From Pseudomonadota bacterium (GTDB taxonomy: Bacteria; Pseudomonadota; Gammaproteobacteria; Xanthomonadales; Xanthomonadaceae): 25,885 bases of DNA. Positions 16,670 to 23,849 of the stretch are shown one piece after another (within the stretch, counting starts at the first letter, position 1; every line of letters starts with the position of its first letter). The DNA lies in contig JAEWBY010000010.1 in NCBI GenBank assembly GCA_023390905.1, positions 1 through 25,885 on the forward strand, written 5' to 3'. The position numbers were made by a program, and so were the translations under genes. Below the pieces are notes generated by a model. That model did no database searches. It saw nothing but the letters and a program-made list of their open reading frames with translations, and was not told the origin of the DNA.

Positions 16670-17041
16670 ATGCGCATGATCACCACCGCCTTCTCACTGC
16701 TGCTGTCGTTCGTCGGCTGCAACGCAACGCCGACGTTCACCTCGGACGTGCGCGATTCGGCCAACGGCGTCGAACGCCTGCACAGCCAGTCACGCGTGCG
16801 CGATGGCGTCGGGCGGTTCGAGTGCCGCGCGAGCCTCAGCGGCCGCTGCCACTACGCGGTCTACGATGATCGCTGCGTAAAGCAGGCGGGTCGCGATCCT
16901 GCCGCGTGCCATTCCGCACCTGCGCAGATCTTCAGCGTGGCGGTGGGCGATCGCATCGAGCGTCGCGGTCTCTCGGATCGTCCGCGCGTCTGCGTGCGCG
17001 GCGATCACGCGCCCGCCCCGGACGAGTGCCAGGCGCACTGA
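16670..17041 (+). CDS. Cysteine-rich probable lipoprotein of unknown function
   Basis: A 123-residue secreted protein I do not recognise. The start at 16670 is set by a GGAG spaced 6 bases away; an ATG 12 bases upstream lacks this. The N-terminus MRMITTAFSLLLSFVGCNA is a short signal with a near-lipobox (F-V-G-C, cysteine 17). The mature part holds six further cysteines, an even number that could form three disulfides in the periplasm, and is rich in Arg and Asp. It lies 26 bases after the response regulator and may belong to the same transcript. Alternative: signal-peptidase-I secreted protein. Confidence 0.65.
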   Translation: MRMITTAFSLLLSFVGCNATPTFTSDVRDSANGVERLHSQSRVRDGVGRFECRASLSGRCHYAVYDDRCVKQAGRDPAACHSAPAQIFSVAVGDRIERRGLSDRPRVCVRGDHAPAPDECQAH

Positions 17042-17118
17042 TCGCCAGACGCTTCTTGCCGCCGAAAGACGGGTTGCAGTGATCCACAGCACGGCGATGG
17101 AGCATCTTCCACGCACCC

Positions 17119-17137
17119 CATCCGTCCTTGCCGGATG
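17119..17137. terminator. Hairpin between convergent genes
   Basis: CATCCG and CGGATG form a 6-bp stem around a seven-base loop in the 101-base gap between two convergent genes. Without a T-run its role is uncertain. Confidence 0.25.
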
Positions 17138-17142
17138 CGCGC

Positions 17143-17478
17143 TCAATCCCTCTGTTCGTACCGCTTCGATCCGCAACCGATGCACTTGCGGTAGACCTCG
17201 CCGTTGCGATTGATGCGTGGCTTGGACAACATGCCGCCGCAGTCGCATCGCAGTTCACGACCGAGCGCCCAGCGGTACAGCCGCCAGCTCGAATGCAATG
17301 CCCAGCTCGTGCCCAGCAGGATCGCCAGCAGGAACGTCAGCGACGCCACGCGTGCGCTGGTGATGCCACCGACGCTGCTGTCGATGCGACTGATGGCCTC
17401 GGCAATCAGCAGTCCACCGCCGGCAATCAGTGCGGCGGGGGCATACATCTGCAGCACCATCCGCGATATCAGCTTCAT
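17143..17478 (-). CDS. Two-helix membrane protein with C-terminal zinc ribbon, unknown
   Basis: A 111-residue protein with two hydrophobic helices (around residues 12-30, APAALIAGGGLLIAEAIS, and 40-62, ARVASLTFLLAILLGTSWAL). A basic segment follows, then a cytoplasmic zinc-ribbon-like end: CDC about residue 82 and CIGC about 25 residues later, with basic residues around them. The start MKLISRMVLQMY is preferred because AGGA stands 6 bases before it; a longer in-frame start at 17628 would add 50 residues of Arg-rich sequence with no signal features. No family name can be given. It is convergent with the lipoprotein gene and may be transcribed on its own. Confidence 0.65.
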   Translation of the reverse strand: MKLISRMVLQMYAPAALIAGGGLLIAEAISRIDSSVGGITSARVASLTFLLAILLGTSWALHSSWRLYRWALGRELRCDCGGMLSKPRINRNGEVYRKCIGCGSKRYEQRD

Positions 17479-17667
17479 CAGGCATCCTGTCGCACCCGAC
17501 ATCCGGTCGAGCTTGCCGGTATTGTCCAGCCTGCCCGCAACGAAGGCGTGAAGCCGTGATCGCCATGAATGGCTGTCGAAGCGGTTCCAGCCGCGACGGG
17601 CTGACGGATCGCGGCTGAAGCCGCTCATGCACCATGCCGCGGTCAGCGCGCGCGGTGGTTCCTGTGT

Positions 17668-17709
17668 CGAATCCCGAATCCCCGGTTCCGATGCCGGAGT
17701 CCCGCTCCC
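17668..17709. repeat. Degenerate heptad array 3' of cysB
   Basis: About six imperfect seven-base units, including CGAATCC twice and CGCTCCC, end five bases before the cysB stop. The type matches the heptads after cysD and cysJ. The rest of the 17479-17713 gap shows no gene. Confidence 0.55.
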
Positions 17710-17713
17710 TCGC

Positions 17714-18697
17714 TCAGACCGTAATCGTCTGCGTCAGCGATTCCCAGCTTGGCGGCGGTGGCCAATCGGCGGCCTGGTTGCCATCGAGCACGCGGCGCAG
17801 GTCGCGACGGTCTATCTGGGGCGCGAGCGTATTGACCAGTTCCAGCGCGTAATCGCGCAACACGCGCTCGCGCGGCAGCACCGCCCAGGCGATGCACTCC
17901 TTGATCTCCTTCGGCGCGGGCCACGCACGCAGATCGGTATCGCTGGCATTGACCGCCATTTCCGCGAGCAGGCCGACGCCCAGGCCGGCGCGCACATAGG
18001 TCTTGATCAGATCGGCGTCGAGCGCGGTCACCGCGATCCTCGGTTCGAAGCCCGCCCCCCCGAATGCGCGTTGCAGCGAGGAACCCGGACGCGTCGAGGA
18101 GTCGTAACTGATCAGCGGCTGGTCGGCGAGTTCGCGCAGGCCGGGCGCCGGGCCGTCGTGGTCGAGTGCGTGTCCGCGCGGCACCAGCACCAGCCGTCGC
18201 CAGCGATACAACGGCACCGCGATGCCGCCCTGAGGTTCATCGCCGGCCGTGCTGATCACCGCGATGTCCGCATCGCCCTGGCTCAGCAGATCCAGCGCGG
18301 TGCTTTCGGCCGCATGTTGCAGGTGCACGCTGACCTGCGGATATGCATGCTTGATCCGCGCCACCGCCGGCGGCAGCACGAAGCGCGCCTGCGTGTGCGT
18401 GGTGGCGAGAATCAACTGGCCCTGGCTTTCACGGCGCTGGTTGGCGGCATAGGTGCGGATGTTGTTGGCTTCGGACAGCACCGCGCGCGCGCGCTCGATG
18501 ACTTCCTCGCCGGCCGGCGTCACCGCTTCCAGACTGCGGCCCTTGCGCACGAACAACAGGAATCCCAGCTCGTCCTCCAGTTGCTTGAGCTGCTTGGACA
18601 GGCCCGGCTGGGTGGCGTGCACGCGCGCGGCCGCCAGCGTGATGTTGAGGTCGGCGTCGGCGATGGCCACCAGGTAGCGCAGTTGGGTCAACGTCAT
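17714..18697 (-). CDS. cysB: LysR-type regulator of cysteine biosynthesis
   Basis: A 327-residue LysR regulator (enteric CysB 324), the expected activator of sulfate-assimilation genes with acetylserine as inducer. The N-terminal helix-turn-helix is MTLTQLRYLVAIADADLNITLAAARVHATQPGLSKQLKQLEDELG, here given by its boundary residues 1-45. The effector domain has the CysB-type TTHTQARFVLPPAV, YDSSTRPGSSLQRAF and the GLGVGLLAEMAV segments that line the sulfate/acetylserine site. The start at 18697 is the family start; longer in-frame extensions upstream run antisense through cysG and are spurious. It is divergent from cysG and probably regulates cysG as well as the two cys operons 5-10 kb away. 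Confidence 0.94.
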   Translation of the reverse strand: MTLTQLRYLVAIADADLNITLAAARVHATQPGLSKQLKQLEDELGFLLFVRKGRSLEAVTPAGEEVIERARAVLSEANNIRTYAANQRRESQGQLILATTHTQARFVLPPAVARIKHAYPQVSVHLQHAAESTALDLLSQGDADIAVISTAGDEPQGGIAVPLYRWRRLVLVPRGHALDHDGPAPGLRELADQPLISYDSSTRPGSSLQRAFGGAGFEPRIAVTALDADLIKTYVRAGLGVGLLAEMAVNASDTDLRAWPAPKEIKECIAWAVLPRERVLRDYALELVNTLAPQIDRRDLRRVLDGNQAADWPPPPSWESLTQTITV

Positions 18698-18865
18698 CGG
18701 GGAGTCCCTGCGGGGGTGCCCGCCAGTGCAACGACTGTAGTGGATCTGGCCGAACCGTAGCGCCGCCGGCTCATAACCACAAGGCATATGGGATCCGGTG
18801 CAAGTTATTTCCTTGGGGCGCGGCATGAGGGCTACGGTCATCAGCCGCTTCCTCCGTGTGCTGCC
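18698..18865. promoter_or_regulatory. Divergent control region, cysB | cysG
   Basis: Contains CATAACC (core 18773-18778) like the one before cysJ, and an inverted ATAACT (complement of 18803-18808) 25 bases on. Together they are a candidate CysB site, by inference. The first half of the region toward cysB has no obvious -10. If translation of cysG began at ATG 18788, that ATG would lie inside the proposed regulatory site, which favours the later start. Confidence 0.45.
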
Positions 18866-20323
18866 GTGGCTTCCGCTCCGCCTTCCCTGTTCCCGCTGTT
18901 CGCCGACCTGAAGGGCCGCGCCGTGCTGGTGGTGGGCGGCGGCGCGGTGGCCGAGCGGAAGATCGAAGCCCTGCTCGAAGCCGGCGCGCGCCCGCTGTTG
19001 CAGAGTGCCGAGACCACCGATCGCATCCGGCACTGGATCGAATGCGGCGAGGTGATCGCACGCGGCGAAGCCTTCGATGCGAGCGCGATCGACGAGGCCT
19101 GGCTGGTGATCGCCGCCACCGACGATCACGCGCTCAATCGGCGTGTCGCCGACGAAGCGGCGCGTCGCCATCGCTGGGCCAACATCGTCGATGACGCCGG
19201 GTTGTCGAGCTTCCACGTGCCGGCGCGCGTGCAGCGCGGTGATCTGCAGATCGCCATCTCCAGCGGTGGCGGCGCGCCGATGGTCGCGCGCCACCTGCGG
19301 CGTCGGCTGGAAAGCTGGCTCGATGACAGTTGGGGCGCGGTGACCGCATTGTTCACCCGCGAACGCGCCCGCATCCGCGCGCGCTTCCCGGACATGGCCG
19401 AACGCCGCCGCTTTTTCGAGCGCATGCTGTCCGGGCCGCTGCCGCGCCTGCTGCGGCAGCAGCGCTTCGCGCAGGCCGAGCACTGCCTGCGTGATGCACT
19501 CGACGCGCCGGCCACGCCGACGGCCGGCTCGGTCGTGCTGGTGGGCGCCGGTCCCGGTGATCCGGGATTGCTGACGCTCAACGCATTGCGCGCGATGAAC
19601 GAGGCCGACGTGATCCTGCATGATCGCCTCGTCAGTGAAGCGGTACTGCAACTCGGACGGCGCGATGCGCAGCGCATCGAAGTCGGCAAGTCCGCGCGCG
19701 GGCACAGCACGTCGCAGGCGCGGATCCACGCATTGATGCTGGAGCACGCGCGCGCCGGCAAGCGCGTGGTGCGTTTGAAGGGCGGCGATCCGTTCGTGTT
19801 CGGTCGCGGCGGCGAGGAACTGGAATTCCTGCATGCACACGGCATCGCGCATGAAGTGGTTCCCGGCATCACCGCTGCGATCGCCTGCGCCGCCTACGCC
19901 GGCATTCCGCTGACCCACCGCGATCACGCCCAGTCGCTGCGGCTGGTGACCGCGCATTGCCGCGATTCGCTGGACACGCTCGATTGGGCCGCGCTGGCCA
20001 GGGAGCGCCAGACGCTGGCGTTCTACATGGGCGTGGCGGGTCTGGACACGATCCAGCAACGGCTTTCCGCCGAAGGGTGTCCGGCCTCGACGCCATTTGC
20101 GTTGATCGAGAATGGGTCGCGCGAAAACCAGCGCGTGCTCGGCGGGCGCCTGGATCAACTGGCTGACGCCGCACGCGCGCACGGTGTCGTCTCGCCGGCC
20201 CTGCTGATCATCGGCGAGGTGGCGGCGCTGGCCGCGACCCTGCACTGGTTCGGCGCGCCTCCGTTGTCCGCCTCCACACCTTCCGCTTACCCGGCCTCGC
20301 CTACCCTGCCACACGCCGCCTGA
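18866..20323 (+). CDS. cysG: Siroheme synthase (CysG: precorrin-2 oxidase/ferrochelatase and SUMT)
   Basis: A 485-residue trifunctional enzyme that makes siroheme from uroporphyrinogen III, the cofactor needed by CysI. The N-terminal domain is the NAD-dependent precorrin-2 dehydrogenase/ferrochelatase (VLVVGGGAVAERKIEALLEAGA). The C-terminal domain is the SAM-dependent methyltransferase (VVLVGAGPGDPGLLTLNAL, VVRLKGGDPFVFGRGGEE, VPGITAAIACAAYAGIPLTHR). GTG at 18866 (MASAPPSLFPLFADLKGR) matches the family start; the in-frame ATG at 18788 would add 26 residues and conflicts with the control region. The C-terminus carries a Ser/Pro/Ala tail beyond the usual end. cysK follows by 19 bases, so the two are co-transcribed. 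Lack of a good ribosome site leaves the start uncertain. Confidence 0.93.
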   Translation: MASAPPSLFPLFADLKGRAVLVVGGGAVAERKIEALLEAGARPLLQSAETTDRIRHWIECGEVIARGEAFDASAIDEAWLVIAATDDHALNRRVADEAARRHRWANIVDDAGLSSFHVPARVQRGDLQIAISSGGGAPMVARHLRRRLESWLDDSWGAVTALFTRERARIRARFPDMAERRRFFERMLSGPLPRLLRQQRFAQAEHCLRDALDAPATPTAGSVVLVGAGPGDPGLLTLNALRAMNEADVILHDRLVSEAVLQLGRRDAQRIEVGKSARGHSTSQARIHALMLEHARAGKRVVRLKGGDPFVFGRGGEELEFLHAHGIAHEVVPGITAAIACAAYAGIPLTHRDHAQSLRLVTAHCRDSLDTLDWAALARERQTLAFYMGVAGLDTIQQRLSAEGCPASTPFALIENGSRENQRVLGGRLDQLADAARAHGVVSPALLIIGEVAALAATLHWFGAPPLSASTPSAYPASPTLPHAA

Positions 20324-20342
20324 CCTTCCTGGAGATCCCCGC

Positions 20343-21299
20343 ATGGCCATCTACGACAGCATTCTCGACACCATCGGCCGCACTCCGGTCGTGCGCCTGC
20401 ACCGCGTGGGCCCGGCCCATGTCGAGCTTTATGCCAAGGTCGAATCGTTCAACCCCGGCGGCTCGGTGAAGGATCGTCTGGCGCTGGCGATCGTCCTCGA
20501 TGCCGAAGCCAAGGGCCTGCTCAAACCCGGCGACACCATCGTGGAAGCGACCTCGGGCAACACCGGCGTGGCGCTGGCGATGGTCGCCGCCGCGCGCGGT
20601 TACAAGTTCGTGGCGACGATGGCCGAAACCTTCTCGATCGAGCGCCGCAAGCTGATGCGCGCCTATGGCGCCAAGGTCATCCTGACGCCCGCCGCCGAAC
20701 GCGGCAGCGGCATGGTGCGCAAGGCCGAAGAACTGGCCAAACAGCACGGCTGGTTCCTGGCGCGACAGTTCGCCAACCCGGCCAATCCGGCGTATCACCG
20801 GCAGACCACCGCGGCGGAAATCCTGCGCGATTTCGCCGGCCGCCGGCTCGATCATTTCGTGACCGGCTGGGGCACCGGCGGCACGCTGACCGGCGTGGGC
20901 GAAGTGCTGCGTGCGGCGCGGCCGGAAGTACGCATCATTGCCTCCGAGCCGGCCGCCGCGCCGCTGCTGCAGGGCAAGGACTGGTCACCGCACAAGATCC
21001 AGGGCTGGACGCCGGACTTCGTTCCGGACGTCCTCAATCGCGAAGTCGCCGACGAGATCCTCTCGATCGATGACGCCAGCGCGATCGCCACCTCGCGACG
21101 GCTCGCGGCAGAGGAAGGCATCTTCGTCGGCATCTCCGCCGGCGCGACCATCGCGGCGGCCTTGCAGGTCGCGGAGAAGGCCAGCGAAGGCTCGGTGATC
21201 CTCGCGATGCTGCCCGATACCGGCGAGCGCTACTTCTCCACGCCATTGTTCGAAGGCGTCAACGAGGGATCCGACGACGATTGGCTAGGCGGTCTCTGA
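20343..21299 (+). CDS. cysK: Cysteine synthase A (O-acetylserine sulfhydrylase)
   Basis: A 318-residue PLP enzyme that joins sulfide from CysJI to O-acetylserine, giving cysteine. K43 in NPGGSVKDR holds the PLP; SGNTG (residues 71-75) contacts substrate; GTGGTLTG binds the phosphate; and PDTGERYFSTPLFEG near the end is the class signature. The GGAG ribosome site stands 8-9 bases before the ATG. The C-terminus (DDDWLGGL) is a little longer than in enteric CysK. It completes the pathway begun by CysD. CysE, which supplies acetylserine, is not in the window. CysM/CBS-like roles are less likely given the fit to CysK. Confidence 0.95.
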   Translation: MAIYDSILDTIGRTPVVRLHRVGPAHVELYAKVESFNPGGSVKDRLALAIVLDAEAKGLLKPGDTIVEATSGNTGVALAMVAAARGYKFVATMAETFSIERRKLMRAYGAKVILTPAAERGSGMVRKAEELAKQHGWFLARQFANPANPAYHRQTTAAEILRDFAGRRLDHFVTGWGTGGTLTGVGEVLRAARPEVRIIASEPAAAPLLQGKDWSPHKIQGWTPDFVPDVLNREVADEILSIDDASAIATSRRLAAEEGIFVGISAGATIAAALQVAEKASEGSVILAMLPDTGERYFSTPLFEGVNEGSDDDWLGGL

Positions 21300-21312
21300 G
21301 TGCGCGTGTGGT

Positions 21313-21340
21313 TGATCAGGCAGCGGCTGCGGTCTGATCA
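21313..21340. terminator. Bidirectional stem-loop after cysK
   Basis: TGATCAG and CTGATCA make a perfect 7-bp stem. The 14-base loop contains a second small stem, GCAG/CTGC. It sits 14 bases after the cysK stop and 20 bases past the small convergent gene, so it could end both transcripts, though neither side has a T-run. Confidence 0.5.
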
Positions 21341-21359
21341 CGCGTCCCTGTCAGGATGA

Positions 21360-21527
21360 TCAGGAACGATCGCGCCGGTTCTTCGCCATCTGCGCACCGC
21401 CGATGGCGATGAAGGCCACACCGATGCCGGTGAACGCGACCTGCTTGCCGATGGCGGCCGCGGCGAGGAACGCCACGCCGGCCGCGATGAAGAGCGCGCC
21501 GCCGACGCGTGCATTCTGCTTGTCCAT
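21360..21527 (-). CDS. Small two-helix membrane protein, unknown
   Basis: A 55-residue protein starting MDKQNARVGGALF. It has two hydrophobic stretches (about residues 9-27 and 29-46) rich in Ala and Gly, separated by the polar KQ turn, and ends in a basic NRRDRS. GGGAG sits 8 bases before the ATG. Its start is only 3 bases after the stop of the VOC remnant, so it once formed a pair with that gene. The loss of the upstream part may have removed its promoter. I do not recognise a family. The membrane hairpin, ribosome site and clean codon use support a real gene. Confidence 0.7.
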   Translation of the reverse strand: MDKQNARVGGALFIAAGVAFLAAAAIGKQVAFTGIGVAFIAIGGAQMAKNRRDRS

Positions 21528-21530
21528 GGA

Positions 21531-21632
21531 TCAACTCCCTTCAGTGGATGCACGCGGTCCGGTCTCGTAGAGTTCGAGCGGCAGGCCATCGGGATCCGCG
21601 AAGAAGGTAAAGCGCCTGCCGGTGTATTCATC
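21531..21632 (-). pseudogene. C-terminal remnant of a VOC/glyoxalase-fold protein
   Basis: The minus strand reads DEYTGRRF, then TFFADPDGLPLELYE and a short tail to a stop. The motif FADPDGLPLELYE is the last beta-strand and metal-ligand glutamate of the VOC (glyoxalase/bleomycin resistance) family, whose members run about 120-150 residues. Only about 33 residues remain. Upstream codons drift into sequence with no family likeness, and a REP hairpin follows 47 bases on, with the RAYT unit beyond. No N-terminal half is found past the RAYT either, so this is a truncated gene. The original enzyme's substrate cannot be told. Confidence 0.75.
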
Positions 21633-21678
21633 ACACGGATGGCTTCCACTGCAACTGCCTGTCGGTCAGACGCATCAG

Positions 21679-21711
21679 GTAGGCTGGGGTGAAGCCGTGC
21701 GTAACCCCAGC
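21679..21711 (+). repeat. REP element, left flank of the RAYT
   Basis: GTAG head followed by the stem GCTGGGGT/ACCCCAGC (8 bp) around a 13-base loop. The head-plus-hairpin form is that of a REP. It matches the right-hand copy at 22249-22281 at 28 of 33 positions when inverted. Confidence 0.88.
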
Positions 21712-21717
21712 ACGACG

Positions 21718-22221
21718 CTATGTCGAACCCCAGTCAGGCGCATACATGCCGCGGCGCACCCAGCGCTTGAACGAAGAATGCGGCCAGTCAACCGGCCGCT
21801 TGACGTACCCATGCTTCACCGGATTGAAATGGATGTATTCAACGTGCCGCACGTAGTCGAGGTCATCGCGAATCAGATGTTCCCAATAGCGTCGCTGCCA
21901 CACACCACGCTCACCTTTCGCGCGACGGCTGGAGGAGACCATTTCGGCACGCGGCAATGCGCGTGAAAATCGGCCCTTGATCAGCGCCCAGCGTGTGGCG
22001 TAATCGCTATCACCCGGGGGCAAGCGCCAAATGCAATGGAGGTGTTCAGGCAGGATGACCACCGCCTCCATCTGCACTGGATGGCCCTCGAAGGTTGCAC
22101 GGAAAGCGTTGCGGAGCACGTCCAGATTGCTTAACAGCAACGGATTATTTACCCGGTTCGCCAAGGCCAGGGTGAAGAAATAGGTTCCGCCCTGGGTGCG
22201 GTTCCGCAGATAGGTTCGCAT
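21718..22221 (-). CDS. REP-associated tyrosine transposase (RAYT, Y1/IS200-like)
   Basis: A 167-residue single-strand nuclease of the HUH/Y1 class that cuts and joins REP hairpins. It has the metal-binding H-x-H in LPEHLHCIW (H60 and H62), and the catalytic helix DYVRHVEYIHFNPVKHG with candidate tyrosines Y123 and Y129. The N-terminal RTYLRN-to-GGTYFFTLAL opening is typical of RAYTs. The start at 22221 is favoured because AAGG stands 7 bases upstream; an in-frame ATG at 22236 would add 5 residues with a poorer site. The right REP hairpin lies 28 bases before the start and could sit in the 5' leader, letting the enzyme meet its own mRNA or promoter. It appears intact. Confidence 0.9.
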   Translation of the reverse strand: MRTYLRNRTQGGTYFFTLALANRVNNPLLLSNLDVLRNAFRATFEGHPVQMEAVVILPEHLHCIWRLPPGDSDYATRWALIKGRFSRALPRAEMVSSSRRAKGERGVWQRRYWEHLIRDDLDYVRHVEYIHFNPVKHGYVKRPVDWPHSSFKRWVRRGMYAPDWGST

Positions 22222-22248
22222 CGTTTGACCTTGCATCCGTGCAATGGT

Positions 22249-22281
22249 GCTGGGGTTGCGCTTCGCTCCACCCCAGCCTAC
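22249..22281 (-). repeat. REP element, right flank of the RAYT
   Basis: Inverted relative to the left copy: the stem GCTGGGGT/ACCCCAGC followed by CTAC. Its loop also holds a GCG/CGC mini-stem, so the hairpin is longer than in the left copy. The GTAG heads point outward. Confidence 0.88.
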
Positions 22282-22304
22282 TACCCATCATGCCGGCATT
22301 TGCC

Positions 22305-23849
22305 TCAATGCGCCGCCGCGGCATCGGCGCCGGGGCCGCCGCCACGGGCATGCTTGCCGCTCTGCATGAACAGCACCAGTGGCATCGACAGCAGCGTCAG
22401 CAACATCATCAGCTTGAAATCGTTGAGGTAACCGATCGCGGCGGACTGGCGCATCACCTCCGCATTCAATGCGGCTGCGCCGGTCGTGGTGGCCGGATTC
22501 CAGATCGAGGGAATCAGCGAAGTTTCCGCTCCGAACGCGGGAATGCGCGAACCGATTTCGGCATGGTTGATCTGGCCTGCGCGCGAGAGCAGCGTCATCA
22601 CCACCGAAATGCCCACCGATGAGCCGATGTTGCGGACCAGACTGAAGAGTCCCGCCGCCTCGGTACGCTGGTGGGGTTCCAGCGTCGCATAGGCCACCGT
22701 GGAAATCGGCACGAACACCAGTCCCAGGCCCAGTCCCTGCGCAATGCCGAGCCAGACGATCGAGGCCATCGACGCGGTCGGCCCGAATTCGGTCATGCCG
22801 TGCAGCGAGTACACCATCAATCCCATGCCCACCAGGATCGGCCCGCGCGCATCCACGCGCCCCAGCAGGCGACCGACGATCATCATGCTGAACATCGTGC
22901 CGACACCGCGCGGTGCGAGCACCAGGCCGATGGTCAGCACCGGATAGTTCATCAGCGTGCTCAGGTACGGCGGCAACAGCGCCAGCGTCGCGAACAGCAC
23001 GATGCCGACGATGAAGATCAGCGCGCAGCCGACGGCGAAGTTCGCGTTCCTGAGCAGTCCCAGATCCAGCAGCGCGTGTTCGCGCCGCCGCCACCACCAC
23101 AGGGCATAGGTGTAGAGCGCGAGGAAGGCGATCGCTGCTTCGGCCTGGATTTCCAGGCTGCCGAACCAGTCTTCACCCTGTCCGCGATCCAGGAACAACT
23201 GCAATGCGCCGATGCCGAGCGCGAGCAAGCCCAGGCCGATGCCGTCGAGCTTGCGTTCGTGCGGTGCGTCCTTGCGCACGCTGGCCATGATGCCGATCAG
23301 CGCGAGGATGCCGATCGGCAGGTTGATCAGGAAGACCCAGTGCCAGCTGTAGTTCTGGGTGAGGAAGCCGCCGAGCGGCGGACCGAGGATCGGGCCGACC
23401 ATGATGCCCATGCCCCACATCGCCATCGCCGCGCCGTGCTTTTCCTTGGGGAAGGCGTCGAGCAGCAGCGATTGCGAAATCGGCACCAGCGATGCACCGA
23501 ACACGCCCTGCAGGATCCGGTAGAACACCATCTCGCCGATGCCGGTCGCGATGCCGCACAACAGCGAGGCCACGGTGAAGCCACCCACGGCAATGATCAG
23601 CAGGCGACGGCGACCAAGACGGCCGGCGAGCCAGCCGGTCACCGGCGTCAGGATCGCGGCGGCCACGATGTAGCTGGTCAGCACCCACGAGACCTGGTCC
23701 TGCGTGGCCGACAGCGAGCCCTGCATGTCGGGCAGCGCGACGTTGGCGATGGTGGTGTCCAGCGCCTGCATCAGCGTGGCAAGCATCACCGACACCACCA
23801 GCAGGGTGCGGTTGCCGTTTTCGTTCGTGTTCTTCAGTCGGCTGATCAT
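22305..23849 (-). CDS. emrB: EmrB/QacA-type MFS drug transporter (DHA2)
   Basis: A 514-residue, 14-helix proton antiporter of the DHA2 family. It couples with EmrA to export drugs across the envelope. The family signature ALDTTIANVALPDM lies in helix 1, and GWLAGRLGRRR is the conserved loop 2-3 motif. PISQSLLLDAFPKEKHGAAMAMWGMGIMVGP is motif C-like with its Gly/Pro run. The C-terminal tail is His/Gly/Pro-rich (ARGGGPGADAAAAH). The start is at 23849, with 126 bases between it and emrA, wider than the usual tight spacing. Its stop lies 24 bases from the RAYT unit. Substrates are unknown. Confidence 0.93.
   Translation of the reverse strand: MISRLKNTNENGNRTLLVVSVMLATLMQALDTTIANVALPDMQGSLSATQDQVSWVLTSYIVAAAILTPVTGWLAGRLGRRRLLIIAVGGFTVASLLCGIATGIGEMVFYRILQGVFGASLVPISQSLLLDAFPKEKHGAAMAMWGMGIMVGPILGPPLGGFLTQNYSWHWVFLINLPIGILALIGIMASVRKDAPHERKLDGIGLGLLALGIGALQLFLDRGQGEDWFGSLEIQAEAAIAFLALYTYALWWWRRREHALLDLGLLRNANFAVGCALIFIVGIVLFATLALLPPYLSTLMNYPVLTIGLVLAPRGVGTMFSMMIVGRLLGRVDARGPILVGMGLMVYSLHGMTEFGPTASMASIVWLGIAQGLGLGLVFVPISTVAYATLEPHQRTEAAGLFSLVRNIGSSVGISVVMTLLSRAGQINHAEIGSRIPAFGAETSLIPSIWNPATTTGAAALNAEVMRQSAAIGYLNDFKLMMLLTLLSMPLVLFMQSGKHARGGGPGADAAAAH

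Larger units (their letters stand above)
21679..22281 (-). mobile_element. RAYT transposase unit with inverted REP ends (REPtron)
   Basis: A 603-base block begins with GTAG and ends with CTAC, each belonging to an inverted REP hairpin, with a RAYT gene between. This is the layout described for REP-associated tyrosine transposases, which recognise GTAG-headed hairpins. No other copy lies in the window. It sits between a truncated VOC gene and the emrB 3' end. Confidence 0.85.

Noticed and set aside
18698..20350. Extension of cysB upstream to 20350 as one long protein
   Set aside because: The extra residues run antisense through cysG and have no LysR likeness; the family N-terminus begins at 18697.
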